A stretch of 64,000 nt of DNA from Pontibacter aydingkolensis (GCF_019443125.1 NZ_JAHYXK010000007.1:1-64000), one strand, 5' to 3'. Positions 8,852 to 17,826 are shown, counted from the stretch's first letter. The notes: generated by a model not told the origin, from the sequence alone. Program-made: numbers and translations.

Positions 8852-9319
8852 ATGAAAACTATACACCGATTCTTTTTTATACTTCTGGCAGTCGTTTACG
8901 CGCAAGCCTGTACAACAAAGCCAGCCACCCCCTTAGCCGACGATGAAACTATTCTGGATGCTTATTGGATGTTACTATCGCTGGAAGGAGAAAACGTACC
9001 CGAGTCCAGGGATAACCGGATGGCTTACATGCGCCTGCAGGAACGCGAAAACGATATACTCGGGTTTGCAGGCTGTAACAAATTTTCAGGCAAGTATAAA
9101 TTAACGGAAACCTCCCTGCAGCTGTCAGACTTGGCGAGTACCCGTATGAGCTGCCCTTATATCGAAACAGAGAACAAACTGATGGAGGCGTTGCGTAGTA
9201 CCACCTCCTACAGAAAATCAGGGGATGTGCTTACGCTGTATGCCGGCAACAAAGCTGTGGCTACGTTCAGAGCTGGTAACCCGGACCAGGTAGATACCGA
9301 TCTGCGGGAAAGGCAGTAG
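8852..9319 (+). CDS. META-domain lipoprotein (HslJ-like)
   Basis: 155 residues from the ATG at 8852. An in-frame upstream ATG at 8816 would place 12 polar residues before the signal sequence and is less likely. The N-terminus is a lipoprotein signal (FFFILLAVVYAQAC), with the lipid-anchor cysteine after AQA. The body matches the META/HslJ fold: YWMLLSLEGENV opening, GCNKFSGKYKLTETSLQLSDLASTRMSCP, then LTLYAGNKAVATFRA. HslJ relatives are envelope proteins linked to heat and novobiocin resistance in Escherichia coli. Here the role is only inferred as envelope-associated. Confidence 0.82.
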   Translation: MKTIHRFFFILLAVVYAQACTTKPATPLADDETILDAYWMLLSLEGENVPESRDNRMAYMRLQERENDILGFAGCNKFSGKYKLTETSLQLSDLASTRMSCPYIETENKLMEALRSTTSYRKSGDVLTLYAGNKAVATFRAGNPDQVDTDLRERQ

Positions 9320-9336
9320 CAGTTATCTTGTAACAG

Positions 9337-9395
9337 CGAGTCTGGAGACTCGAACCCACTCCAGGTCACGGGTCGGATGCCCGCGCCAGAGTGTA
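9337..9395. repeat. Structured GC-rich intergenic hairpins
   Basis: A 7-bp palindromic arm pair at 9337-9352 (CGAGTCT and its complement) is followed by a second imperfect hairpin at 9357-9393, closed by CACTC/GAGTG with an inner CGGG/CCCG stem. On the minus strand the first hairpin resembles a tRNA T-arm sequence, but no tRNA acceptor or anticodon stem surrounds it. No T-run follows. It may be a REP-like dispersed element or a structured 3' end. Confidence 0.4.
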
Positions 9396-9421
9396 TATTT
9401 CCTTAGAATAAGACTTGGCTA

Positions 9422-9853
9422 TTAGTTAGCGGATGTCTTTAGCAGCAACTCGTTAAACTTTTCGAGCAGGGCAATATACTTACGTTGCAGGGCTACTAGC
9501 TCGGCTTCGCATTCTTTCATGTTGTTGGGTTTTGGCGTGCCGGCCGGCTCACCGTCGAATGGCAGAAACAGGTTGGTGCTGGCAGGCATTTGCGGCATGG
9601 CAGGCTCCTTTTTTACATTTTTACTCAAATGCGGGAATTCCTGTGAAAAGTCGTGGTGTATAACCTCGCCCAGGCGAAGTATAAAACTGAACGGAATGCT
9701 GCTTTCTTTAAACTTATTGTAAAGCGTTTTCCTGCTGATACCGAGTTTGTCGGCTACTACGCCAATAGCCACACCACTTGCCTTAATAGCTTCTCTTATA
9801 GTTTCTCCTCTGTGTGTAGTGCTCTTTGTTACTGTGTGCTGCATCGTTTCCAT
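9422..9853 (-). CDS. Helix-turn-helix DNA-binding protein
   Basis: About 143 residues from the ATG at 9853. This start is chosen because a perfect AAAGGAGG Shine-Dalgarno sequence sits seven bases upstream, which is rare in this phylum. A helix-turn-helix (ASGVAIGVVADKLGISRKTLYNKFKES) resembles XRE/Fis-type DNA-binding domains and covers about residues 25-55. The middle is low-complexity and Pro-rich, and the C-terminal 35 residues (CEAELVALQRKYIALLEKF) form a short amphipathic helix or coiled coil that may dimerise. The architecture fits a small transcription regulator. Target genes are unknown. Confidence 0.75.
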   Translation of the reverse strand: METMQHTVTKSTTHRGETIREAIKASGVAIGVVADKLGISRKTLYNKFKESSIPFSFILRLGEVIHHDFSQEFPHLSKNVKKEPAMPQMPASTNLFLPFDGEPAGTPKPNNMKECEAELVALQRKYIALLEKFNELLLKTSAN

Positions 9854-10072
9854 GACTGTTTTCCTCCTTTGTATCTCTACAAAAATATGTAATAAACATG
9901 CAGGAAATGTGCATGTGGACAAATTTTACACAGGTGCAAACAAGGGTGTTGAGTAATATTTGTGATGAGTTTGAGAGTCAGTTAATTATACTTTCAGGGT
10001 GTTTTAATTATTAACACCTGATGTACGTTTTCCACATCTCCGTTTTTGCTTTAAATATGGTTTGCCTCAATA

Positions 10073-10109
10073 AAAAGCCCCGGTTACACAAAGTATAACC
10101 GGGGCTTTT
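10073..10109. terminator. Bidirectional intrinsic terminator
   Basis: A 14-bp perfect stem (10073-10086 with 10096-10109) with a nine-base loop and A/T runs on both sides. It ends 14 bases from the stop of the minus-strand M28 peptidase gene. Confidence 0.85.
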
Positions 10110-10122
10110 AATCTGATCTTTG

Positions 10123-11766
10123 CTATTTTCTGCCGAAGCGGGTGCTGAAGAAGTCGCCTTCGTTCCAGGTAGGGCGCTGCTCGTCCTGGGCCACCAGGTA
10201 ACCGATCAGGAAGTTAAGCTGCACGTAGGTTTTACCAGCCTCAAAGTCGAACACGCCGTCAATACCGTCCTGAGGTTTGTGGTAGTATTTAGCGCGCCAT
10301 ACTTTTACGGTTTCGTCAAGGTTGTTTTTGCCGTCAGGAGTTTTGTTGCCATACTTAATGTGCAGGGCAGGTATGCCTTGCGTTACAAAGCTATACTGGT
10401 CGCTGCGCACAAAACGGTTCTGCTCCGGCTCAGGGTCTTCCTCAATATCCAGTTTAAGGTAGTTGGCGGCTTTGGTTACAGGGCCCATTAATGAGGAGTG
10501 CGGCGCACCCAGCGGCACCACCGATAGCAACGGCGCAATAATGGTTGGCATATCGGTGTTAATGTCGGCTACGATGCTGTTGGCCGGCACAGTTGGGTAC
10601 TTGGCAAAGTATGCGGAGCCCAGCAGGCCCATCTCTTCGGCGGTAACCATTACTAACAACACAGAGCGCTTAGGGTTCTTTTTCAGGCGAGAATAAACAT
10701 TTGCAATCTCCAGCAGGCTGGCTACACCAGAGGCGTTGTCGTGCGCACCGTTGTAGATAGAATCTCCGTCTATCGGTCTGCCAATGCCAACGTGGTCGAG
10801 GTGGGCACTGTGCACTACGTATTCATTCTTTAATTTTGGATCAGAGCCTTCTATCTTACCAACAACATTGTGGCTTTCGATGTCGGTGTAATTAGAAGTA
10901 TAAGCAGCTTTTGCAGAGAAGCCAAGTTCTGCTGAGGCAGGCTTTCCGTTCTTCATTCCGGCAACTGCATCGGTAAGGTTAATTCCGGCGCTGGAAAGTA
11001 GCTTATCGGTTTGTTCGTGGTTTACTGCTGCAAATAACTTGATGTCTGGGTGATAAGTTCTTGAAAAGGCAACTTCGCCGTTTGCATGCATCACATTGTT
11101 TATGCCGCCTCTTAGGTTAGGCACCGGTGCTTTCGGGTTTGTATTGCCAAGTATAACACCTACTGCGCCACGCTCTGCCGCGTTTTTAAGTATGGTTTGC
11201 GTATCCATGCTGTAAGAGGCCACTGTGTTCGGGAAGCTTTCCGGAGCACCGCGCAGCACGAGTACGATCTTCCCTTTCACATCCAGGTTGGCGTAATCAT
11301 CATATCCCAGGTCGGGCGCACTAATACCGTAGCCGGCAAACACAACCGTGCCCATTACAGAAGCGTTTGCATCTTTGGGGTTAGGGTAAATAGTGAAGTC
11401 TTTGTCTGCAATAAGTGCTGTAGCCGTATTCTTGCTATCAGATAAAACCAAAGTAGGGTTATTGCCTGTTCTGGCAGTGCGCAGCCTAACCGTTTGCAGG
11501 TAGGTGCCATTTTCACCGCTTGGCTGCACGCCCATTTTTTTATAGTTGTCGATTACATAATCAACGGCAGCCTGGTAGCCCGGTGTGCCCGGCTTACGGC
11601 CCAGTAACTTGTCGTCGGCTAAATACCAGATATGTTTCTTGATATCGGTTGGCTCTACTTTCTTAAGCGATTTGGCTACTTTCTTGTCAATTTTTAGGTC
11701 CTGGGCAGGAGCCTGATGCAGGGTAGCAAGCAAGCAAAGCCCAAGTATAAAGCGGTAAGGTTTCAT
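10123..11766 (-). CDS. M28-family zinc aminopeptidase with PA domain
   Basis: 547 residues with a signal peptide (TLHQAPAQ). A protease-associated (PA) domain lies about residues 120-260. The M28 catalytic domain follows with the zinc ligands and catalytic residues visible: HLDH (His322, Asp324), AHDNASG (Asp343) and the EE pair (Glu377, Glu378) in TAEEMGLLGS, then INTDMP and IPALHIKYG. M28 enzymes remove N-terminal residues from peptides with two zinc ions, and this one is expected in the periplasm or outside the cell. It is a single-gene unit, separated from its neighbours by a terminator and a promoter gap. Confidence 0.9.
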   Translation of the reverse strand: MKPYRFILGLCLLATLHQAPAQDLKIDKKVAKSLKKVEPTDIKKHIWYLADDKLLGRKPGTPGYQAAVDYVIDNYKKMGVQPSGENGTYLQTVRLRTARTGNNPTLVLSDSKNTATALIADKDFTIYPNPKDANASVMGTVVFAGYGISAPDLGYDDYANLDVKGKIVLVLRGAPESFPNTVASYSMDTQTILKNAAERGAVGVILGNTNPKAPVPNLRGGINNVMHANGEVAFSRTYHPDIKLFAAVNHEQTDKLLSSAGINLTDAVAGMKNGKPASAELGFSAKAAYTSNYTDIESHNVVGKIEGSDPKLKNEYVVHSAHLDHVGIGRPIDGDSIYNGAHDNASGVASLLEIANVYSRLKKNPKRSVLLVMVTAEEMGLLGSAYFAKYPTVPANSIVADINTDMPTIIAPLLSVVPLGAPHSSLMGPVTKAANYLKLDIEEDPEPEQNRFVRSDQYSFVTQGIPALHIKYGNKTPDGKNNLDETVKVWRAKYYHKPQDGIDGVFDFEAGKTYVQLNFLIGYLVAQDEQRPTWNEGDFFSTRFGRK

Positions 11767-11909
11767 GGTTGGTTTAGTCTGGTTCAGGTATCAAATATAA
11801 GCATAGGAAATGAAATGAACCTGATAGAATTAGTTCTGCTAAGCATTAAAAAGAACTTAGTATAACTATACTTGGCCTGTGTTGCGTAGGTAAAGCTTAG
11901 CTAATTTAT

Positions 11910-13439
11910 ATGAAACAACAGGCAGTAATCGGGATAGACATAGGAACTACCAGCACAAAAGCGGTGGCTTTTAGTACGGAGGCTAAACCGTTGTGCCGCT
12001 ATGCGATAGATTATCCTATTATAAGCACTAAACCAAACCACGCCGAGCAGGACCCCGAACTTGTTTTTGAAGCTGTTATGAGTTGCCTGAAAACGGTAAT
12101 TCAGTTGCTGCGTGAAGGAGACTACGAACTGAAAGGCGTTTGCTTTAGCAGTGCCATGCACAGCCTTATTGCCTTAGATGGAAACGGTAAGTTGCTTACA
12201 AACTGCATTATCTGGGCAGATGCACGAAGTATAAAACAAGCCGCCAACATCAAGAACAGCGAACTGGGCCACAGCATTTATCTGCACACCGGCACCCCGC
12301 TGCACCCCATGTCGCCACTGCCCAAAATCTGCTGGCTGCGCGAAACAGAGCCGGAGCTTTTCAGGAAAACAGCAAAATTTATCGGTATCAAAGAGTATGT
12401 TTTTCACAAGCTTTACGGGAAGTATAAAACAGATTACTCCATTGCCTCTGCCACAGGGCTGTTCAATATTTTTACGTTAAGCTGGCATGCCGATGCCTTA
12501 AAGGTGGCAGGAATAAACACCTCTCAACTGCCGGAGCCTGTCCCGACAAGTTATACTTTCAGAGGTATGGAAGCTGGCTTTGCCTTAGATTTAGGTATAG
12601 ATGCCAACCTGCCTTTTGTAATCGGGGCAAGTGATGGGTGTTTGGCTAATTTAGGGTCTGATGCAGTTTGTGAGGGCGATGCAGTGGTTACTATTGGCAC
12701 TAGTGGCGCCATTCGTGTTACGGCAAACAAACCAGTTACAGACCTGCAGGAGCGCATCTTCAGTTATGTGCTTACCCCGGAAAAGTATGTGTTGGGCGGT
12801 GCGGTTAACAACGGTGGCATTGTGCTGCAGTGGTTCCGGGATAATTTTTATGGAGCAGAGACAGCAGCAGCCACGGAGAATGAGGAAGATATCTTTAGCC
12901 TGCTTAACGCGGAGGCGGCGTCAGTGGCACCGGGTTCTGGTGGGCTACTCTTTCTGCCATACCTGCTCGGCGAACGCTCACCGCACTGGAATGCCGCTGC
13001 CAAAGCCTGTTTTTTTGGAGTTCACTATACACACAGCCGTGCGCATTTTTTAAGGGCATTGATGGAAGGCATTATCTTCGGAGTATACAGTGTGGGTGTA
13101 GCGCTGGAGCAGACAATGGGGCCGGTAAAGCGGATCTACGCCAACGGAGGTTTTTCTCATTCGGAACTGTGGGTACAAATGCTGGCAGATGTTTTTAACG
13201 TGGAAGTACGCCTGACAGACACTGCCGAAGGCTCAGCCTTAGGTGCGGCTATACTGGGTATGCATGCGCTGGGTATGCTCGATAAACTGGAGGACGCCAG
13301 CCAACTTATTACAGTGTACAAAACATTTACACCTAACCAGCAGGCTAACAAAGTATACATGCGCAACTACGCACTTTTTGAAGAACTCTACCCTAAACTT
13401 GAGAGCAGCTTTAGCCATGTAGCGCAGTTTAAAGTATAA
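11910..13439 (+). CDS. gntK: Gluconokinase (FGGY family)
   Basis: 509 residues. The N-terminus has the FGGY phosphate-1 motif GIDIGTTSTKAVAF, and the C-terminal domain carries GLLFLPYLLGERSPHWN and YANGGFSHSELWVQMLADV, as in gluconate/xylulose kinases. The next gene encodes 6-phosphogluconate dehydrogenase, so gluconate phosphorylation is the most likely reaction, with ATP as donor. Xylulokinase is the main alternative from sequence alone. No gluconate permease is in the window. A 59-base gap to the next gene suggests cotranscription. Confidence 0.85.
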   Translation: MKQQAVIGIDIGTTSTKAVAFSTEAKPLCRYAIDYPIISTKPNHAEQDPELVFEAVMSCLKTVIQLLREGDYELKGVCFSSAMHSLIALDGNGKLLTNCIIWADARSIKQAANIKNSELGHSIYLHTGTPLHPMSPLPKICWLRETEPELFRKTAKFIGIKEYVFHKLYGKYKTDYSIASATGLFNIFTLSWHADALKVAGINTSQLPEPVPTSYTFRGMEAGFALDLGIDANLPFVIGASDGCLANLGSDAVCEGDAVVTIGTSGAIRVTANKPVTDLQERIFSYVLTPEKYVLGGAVNNGGIVLQWFRDNFYGAETAAATENEEDIFSLLNAEAASVAPGSGGLLFLPYLLGERSPHWNAAAKACFFGVHYTHSRAHFLRALMEGIIFGVYSVGVALEQTMGPVKRIYANGGFSHSELWVQMLADVFNVEVRLTDTAEGSALGAAILGMHALGMLDKLEDASQLITVYKTFTPNQQANKVYMRNYALFEELYPKLESSFSHVAQFKV

Positions 13440-13498
13440 AATAACCAAAGTATAAATGCAGCACTGCTGCAGATGTTATAGCATAAAGAAAACAAACC

Positions 13499-14401
13499 AT
13501 GCAAATAGGACTGATCGGACTCGGAAAAATGGGATATAACCTGGCACTAAACCTCAGAGACCACCAACACGAGGTGGTAGCCTATGACATTGCCAGGGAA
13601 ACAATAGATAGCATCGCCAAGGAAGGAATTACCCCGGCTTATACTATACCGGAAGTGGCGCAAAAGCTTACCGGCAGAAAAGCAGTCTGGATCATGGTGC
13701 CTGCCGGCGATCCTGTGGATGCTGTGATAGAGCAACTCGTGCCGCATCTGCAGCAGGGAGATATTATTATTGACGGCGGAAACTCCAACTACAAAGACTC
13801 TATTAAACGGGCTGAAATGTTGAAGAGCTCTGGTATTTTCTTGCTGGACTGTGGCACGAGTGGCGGTCTGACCGGTGCCCGAAACGGTGCATGCACCATG
13901 ATAGGAGGGGAGCAGGATGCCTTTGCTTATTGTGAAGAGATTTTCCGGGATGTATCGGTGGAGAAAGGTTATCTGCATGTAGGCAAACCAGGCAGCGGAC
14001 ACTTCGTGAAGATGATACACAACGGCGTAGAGTATGGCATGATGCAGGCCATTGCAGAAGGCTTTGAAGTACTGCACAAAAGCGACTTCGATATGGATTA
14101 CAAAGAAGTGGCCCGTGTCTGGAACCACGGCTCGGTGGTGCGCAGCTGGCTGATGGAACTGGTAGAGAACGCCTTTAGCAAAGACCCGGAGCTATCTGGT
14201 ATCAAAGGCATCATGCACTCATCCGGCGAAGGAAAATGGACAGTAGAAACTGCCCTGGACATGCAGGTGGCCACGCCTGTAATTGCCATGTCGTTGCTGA
14301 TGCGTTACCGATCCTACGAAACAGACACTTTCTCGGGCAAGGTGGTAGCGGCATTGAGAAATGAATTTGGCGGCCACAAAGTGGAAAAGGCAGGGGAGTA
14401 A
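13499..14401 (+). CDS. gnd: 6-phosphogluconate dehydrogenase, short decarboxylating type
   Basis: 300 residues, the length of the short YqeC/GntZ-type enzyme rather than the 470-residue classical form. A Rossmann motif (GLIGLGKMGYNLALNL) starts the protein. The substrate-binding signature appears as DGGNSNYKDS and LDCGTSGGLTGARNGACTMIGG, and GHFVKMIHNGVEYGMMQ carries the catalytic Lys and Asn. It oxidises 6-phosphogluconate to ribulose-5-phosphate and CO2. Short-type members often use NAD. It follows gluconokinase in the same orientation, forming a gluconate shunt. Confidence 0.9.
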   Translation: MQIGLIGLGKMGYNLALNLRDHQHEVVAYDIARETIDSIAKEGITPAYTIPEVAQKLTGRKAVWIMVPAGDPVDAVIEQLVPHLQQGDIIIDGGNSNYKDSIKRAEMLKSSGIFLLDCGTSGGLTGARNGACTMIGGEQDAFAYCEEIFRDVSVEKGYLHVGKPGSGHFVKMIHNGVEYGMMQAIAEGFEVLHKSDFDMDYKEVARVWNHGSVVRSWLMELVENAFSKDPELSGIKGIMHSSGEGKWTVETALDMQVATPVIAMSLLMRYRSYETDTFSGKVVAALRNEFGGHKVEKAGE

Positions 14402-14481
14402 AAGTATAAATCAGCAGGATCAAAGAAAACATAGTTGTAGTAAGTCGATCAAAAGGGGTGATTGATCAAGCCCTAAAAGCA

Positions 14482-15147
14482 CTATAAAGTATAAGCTGCA
14501 AATAAGCCAAATTGAAGCGTGGTTATGGGCTGTTTATACTTTACACTTGTGCCTTGTGCTGTTATCCGCTCAAATGTTGGTCTCGTAGAAAGTATGCCAG
14601 TATCCAGGCCTATGCCAAAGTTTCTTATATTGATCTGAGCTCCTGCACTTACTCCATAGGCCAGGGCGGTTGCTTTGGCAGCAGTATGGTTTATGGTGCC
14701 GTAGGGTGTAACAATGTGCAGCGTATTCGTGCTGTTGAAGGATGCCCCCAAATATCCCTTTATGTAAGCAAAACCGTCACGTGCGTGCAGCAGGTACTGT
14801 ACATCAGCCATCGCCAGCAGAGACTGCCATGGCTTACTTTTTTTGCTTAACACCAACTCATCATCGTTCTCCAAAAAGCTCTCAAAACTAAATGGATTTC
14901 GACGCCAGCCCAACGTTGCACCAGCATACAGGTTATACTTTAAACCATAGGCATAACTTAACTGCAGCAGGCCACCATCTGTAGCAAAGGGCGGATAATC
15001 AGTTTCATAGGTAGTGCTTCTAAAATCACCAACAGGTATTGAGCTGCTGTAGCTAATGCTAAACCGGGATGTGTGCCTGAGCGTGTCCTGAGCAAAGGCG
15101 GCTGTGCAAAGGCAAAAAAAGGTAAGGCAAAGTATAAACTTTCTCAT
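14482..15147 (-). CDS. Outer membrane beta-barrel protein
   Basis: About 221 residues from the ATG at 15147. An in-frame TTG at 15162 overlaps the stop of the upstream gene and is less likely. A signal peptide (FFCLCTAAFAQ) is followed by alternating strands such as FSISYSSSIPVGDF and LSYAYGLKYNLYAGATLGWRRNPF, and the C-terminus reads QFGLFAAYTL, typical of small eight-stranded barrels. The function is unknown. It lies 11 bases after the stop of a lipoprotein gene, so the two are probably cotranscribed and may be a surface pair. Confidence 0.75.
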   Translation of the reverse strand: MRKFILCLTFFCLCTAAFAQDTLRHTSRFSISYSSSIPVGDFRSTTYETDYPPFATDGGLLQLSYAYGLKYNLYAGATLGWRRNPFSFESFLENDDELVLSKKSKPWQSLLAMADVQYLLHARDGFAYIKGYLGASFNSTNTLHIVTPYGTINHTAAKATALAYGVSAGAQINIRNFGIGLDTGILSTRPTFERITAQGTSVKYKQPITTLQFGLFAAYTL

Positions 15148-15158
15148 TGAGGAGGTTG

Positions 15159-15884
15159 TCAAAAAGCAATCTGTACGCTGGTTCGCTGGCCTGGCAATAG
15201 CCTAAATGTTTGTTCCGACACACTTTCAACCTGATTATCACGCCTGGTTGTACGAAGTACTACTGTTTGGTTGGCTGCAACAGGTATAGTTGAAGTTTGT
15301 GTATTACTTTGATTGCTCCAGGAAATACCTTGGCTGCAGCTGTCGTCTCCCTTTTCTCCAGATTTAAAGAAGGCCTGAGAAAGGAAGATGTCGTTTGAGC
15401 CTATAGCTTGCAGGTTGTTGGCTTCTACCTCAATAAAGGCCTTCTGAGGCAAAGTATAATCTAAGGTGATGGTGGTGTCGCGGCTAAGATTAAAGTAATG
15501 TTGCAGGTAGGTATCGCCGTAGCAGGTAAGGAACTGGCTAGTGTTGATTGTGGCATCTACTATTAAATAACCTCTTCTGCCTAAATCGTTGTTTAGTTCA
15601 TCGTCGCGGAGCAGAAGGCGAAGTTCATAGTTGCCATTGGCATCAGTGGTGGCTACTGCTTTTTTTCGAACAGTTCCGCCAAAGCCCAGGGTGCCGTCCA
15701 GTCGCCATTGTGCCAGTAACTGTACGCCAGGTAAAGGAGTTGTGCCGTCATCAGTAGTTAGCTGGCCTTTAATGACTGTGCAGGAGCCGGGGCAATATTT
15801 GCTGATAAAGTCTTCCTCGTGCTGTTTGCATCCACATAATACAATTAAGAGCAGGAGGAGGGAGTAAGATAATTTACTTTTCAT
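15159..15884 (-). CDS. Lipoprotein with carboxypeptidase-regulatory-like domain
   Basis: About 241 residues from the ATG at 15884. The N-terminus is a lipoprotein signal (YSLLLLLIVLCGC). Residues 30-115 resemble a carboxypeptidase regulatory-like beta-sandwich (IKGQLTTDDGTTPLPGVQLLAQW...ATTDANGNYEL). The rest is beta-rich and unassigned, and contains two cysteines (DDSCSQ and FLTCYGD). It is probably tethered to the envelope. It is the first gene of a two-gene unit with the downstream barrel protein. No enzymatic function can be read from it. Confidence 0.72.
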   Translation of the reverse strand: MKSKLSYSLLLLLIVLCGCKQHEEDFISKYCPGSCTVIKGQLTTDDGTTPLPGVQLLAQWRLDGTLGFGGTVRKKAVATTDANGNYELRLLLRDDELNNDLGRRGYLIVDATINTSQFLTCYGDTYLQHYFNLSRDTTITLDYTLPQKAFIEVEANNLQAIGSNDIFLSQAFFKSGEKGDDSCSQGISWSNQSNTQTSTIPVAANQTVVLRTTRRDNQVESVSEQTFRLLPGQRTSVQIAF

Positions 15885-15956
15885 CTGGCAGCATGCCATG
15901 CTTTAAGCCGGCAGGTACAAGATAGCAAATATTAATCTAAAGTATAAAGCTTCGGT

Positions 15957-16235
15957 TTAAATAGTAATATCGTTGTGTTCGGGGTGTAGCTTCAGGTATT
16001 TAACGACAGCCGGGCAGGTGGCTTTTACTTTGTAGTTATGCTCCCGGGCATACTGCAGCCCCTTTTCTATCATTTTAACTGCCAGTCCGTTGCCCCGGTC
16101 ATCTTCGGGCACATACGTATGGGTAAAGCAGATTATCCCCTCAGAGGGTAAAGTATAAGCCAGTTCTGCATCATCCTCGCCCAGTTTTATAGTAAACTGC
16201 TGGTCTTCTTTTTCGTGCTCAATTTTCTTTGCCAT
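15957..16235 (-). CDS. Small GNAT-type N-acetyltransferase (COG2388-like)
   Basis: 92 residues, the size of the minimal YidJ/COG2388 GNAT group. The acetyl-CoA binding loop is visible as VPEDDRGNGLAVKMIEKGLQYAREH, with a conserved ATCPAVVKYLKLHPE end. The substrate is unknown, and such small members often act on unknown amines. It stands alone, upstream of a dispersed repeat. Confidence 0.82.
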   Translation of the reverse strand: MAKKIEHEKEDQQFTIKLGEDDAELAYTLPSEGIICFTHTYVPEDDRGNGLAVKMIEKGLQYAREHNYKVKATCPAVVKYLKLHPEHNDITI

Positions 16236-16344
16236 GGCTGCTGTAATTGTTTATCAGAATTATAACATACGGCGGAATCGGCAGTAGGATTAGGATAGGT
16301 GCCAAAACTGATGATGTGGAGGTGGTATTTTAAGCATTACGTGG

Positions 16345-16545
16345 TCCACCCCCCTGCCCCTCCTTATCTAAGGCGTGGAGTCTGGCACTACTTTAGCGAA
16401 AGCAAAAACGCTGTAGCTTCTGCTTAACCTCCTTTCACACAAGATCCTTTACAGGACGACAAAGAGTGTGGTTGTAATTTCTGTGATGGCAGTTGAGGCA
16501 GTATGGAACTCCTTCTCCTGTTTTTAGGAGAGGGCTGGGGTGAGG
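16345..16545. repeat. 200-bp MITE-like element, copy 1
   Basis: The left end (16345-16383) reads CCACCCCCCTGCCCCTCC then TAAGGCGTGGAG, and the right end (16505-16545) is an imperfect inverted match containing GGAGAGGGCTGGGGTGAGG. The centre (16422-16464) contains TTAACCTCC and AAGATCCTTTACAGGA, which match the interior of the element at 41841-42046 in the opposite orientation. No protein is encoded. It fills the 363-base gap between an acetyltransferase and a DUF3820 gene. Confidence 0.65.
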
Positions 16546-16598
16546 TAAACCTGCAGGGGTGTTTGGACCGGTAAAGGAGAAATCAGCTAAATTAGTTA

Positions 16599-16835
16599 TT
16601 AACTGTTGCGAGCCTGCCGTTTCAAAGGCTCCAGCAGGTACTCCAGTCCGTTGATCTTGATCTCGTAAATAGTGGCCAGTTGCATACCAAGTTTACCCTC
16701 CGGAAAACCTTCTCTGTAAAACCACTCCAGGTAAGACACAGGCAGGTTGCAAAGTATGGTATCTTTATACTTACCGAAGGGCATTTTCATGCGCACCAGA
16801 GACAGCAGTATTTCAGAGTTAGGTTGTTCGTGCAT
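16599..16835 (-). CDS. DUF3820-family protein
   Basis: 78 residues. The core MPFGKYKDTILCNLPVSYLEWFYREGFPEGKLG fits DUF3820, a family of small proteins with a conserved FGKYKG and P-Y-L-WF signature. Its biochemical role is not established. It begins 23 bases after the stop of the ElaA-like acetyltransferase and is probably in its operon. Confidence 0.8.
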   Translation of the reverse strand: MHEQPNSEILLSLVRMKMPFGKYKDTILCNLPVSYLEWFYREGFPEGKLGMQLATIYEIKINGLEYLLEPLKRQARNS

Positions 16836-16858
16836 AACAAAGTATAAACTACAGCCAG

Positions 16859-17305
16859 TTAAGGCTTTATCATGTGGATGTGGTCTATGCCATCCTCATC
16901 GTATACTTCGCCGGTTTGCACAAAGCCGAACCACTCGTAAAAGCCTTTGGCGTACAGCTGTGCACCGATCTGGATAGGACCGTTGCCGAATAAACGATAA
17001 CACTCGGCAATGGCAATCTCTACTAACTTTTTGCCAAGTCCAGTACCGCGTGTACCAGGGCTCGTTACAATTCTGCCAATAGACATTTGCAGGTACGAAA
17101 TTCCCGGAGGTACCAACCTGGCGCAGGCTTCCAATACATCATTTTTATAGATCAGCAGGTGGTAACAGTCCTGGTCCCTGTTATCCATATCCAGGAACAC
17201 GCAGGTTTGCTCCACTACAAAAACCTCGCTACGGAGGCGGAGCATTTCATACATTTGCTGGGGCGTAAGTTCATTAAACGCTTTGCAAATTACTTGTAAA
17301 GGCAT
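16859..17305 (-). CDS. elaA: ElaA-like GNAT acetyltransferase
   Basis: 148 residues, the usual ElaA length. The signature LRSEVFVVEQTCVFLDMDNRDQDCYHLL and the acetyl-CoA loop SPGTRGTGLGKKLVEIAIAEC are clear, followed by AQLYAKGFYEWFGFVQTGEVYDEDGIDHIHMI. These are all diagnostic of ElaA-family acetyltransferases. The substrate is not known. It is the first gene of a likely two-gene unit with the DUF3820 gene. Confidence 0.9.
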   Translation of the reverse strand: MPLQVICKAFNELTPQQMYEMLRLRSEVFVVEQTCVFLDMDNRDQDCYHLLIYKNDVLEACARLVPPGISYLQMSIGRIVTSPGTRGTGLGKKLVEIAIAECYRLFGNGPIQIGAQLYAKGFYEWFGFVQTGEVYDEDGIDHIHMIKP

Positions 17306-17452
17306 ACAGTTTTATTTAAAGCCTTAAAGATAATAAGGCATCTGCAAATAACCGGAAGATTTTAGGGGAAACACTTCTGCTTTCAGCTCTGAGACTTAAG
17401 TGCATTCTTATTTGCCGGTGCAGTAGGAGCTAAAGTATAGATTTTTTATACT

Positions 17453-17725
17453 TTAAAATTGGGCATATAAAAGTATGAGGTTCAGGCTGCAAAGGCTCAT
17501 TCCGAAAAGCCCGATCTTCTTATTGCCTCTTTTATAAGATAGTATACCTAGTGCAACTCCTGCTGCCTCAAGTATAAAAAAGATTGCTATAGTAGTGGTG
17601 CTCAAAGTATAAAGTGTTGCCAATTCCTCCGGTTGCTGATACGCTACATTTGCCTGGTAAATAAAGTATGTGATCACTATCAGTCCTGTAATTCCGATCA
17701 GAACAGAAAAGATTCCTGCTTTCAT
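17453..17725 (-). CDS. Small membrane protein, unknown
   Basis: 90 residues with three predicted membrane segments: residues 5-25 (VLIGITGLIVITYFIYQA), 42-62 (TTTIAIFFILEAAGVALGIL) and 74-89 (GLFGMSLCSLNLILLY). A short basic loop (SYKRGNKKI) lies between the last two. I do not recognise a family. It appears to be a standalone gene. Copies of AAGTATA fall inside and just after the gene. Confidence 0.55.
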   Translation of the reverse strand: MKAGIFSVLIGITGLIVITYFIYQANVAYQQPEELATLYTLSTTTIAIFFILEAAGVALGILSYKRGNKKIGLFGMSLCSLNLILLYAQF

Positions 17726-17826
17726 AGATTATGGGTTTATCGTATGGCTGATTGTAACGGATTGTGCATAATGTGGGGAAGGCGTAGCCGTAGCCGTAGC
17801 ATATATTATGACCGTGCTAGCTGTTG

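Noticed and set aside
9357-9393. Possible tRNA gene on the minus strand
   Set aside because: Only a T-arm-like stretch is present. No acceptor stem, D-arm or anticodon arm can be folded around it.
16345-16545. CRISPR-like or tandem array
   Set aside because: The repeats are inverted ends of one element with a single interior. There are no regularly spaced direct repeats or cas genes.
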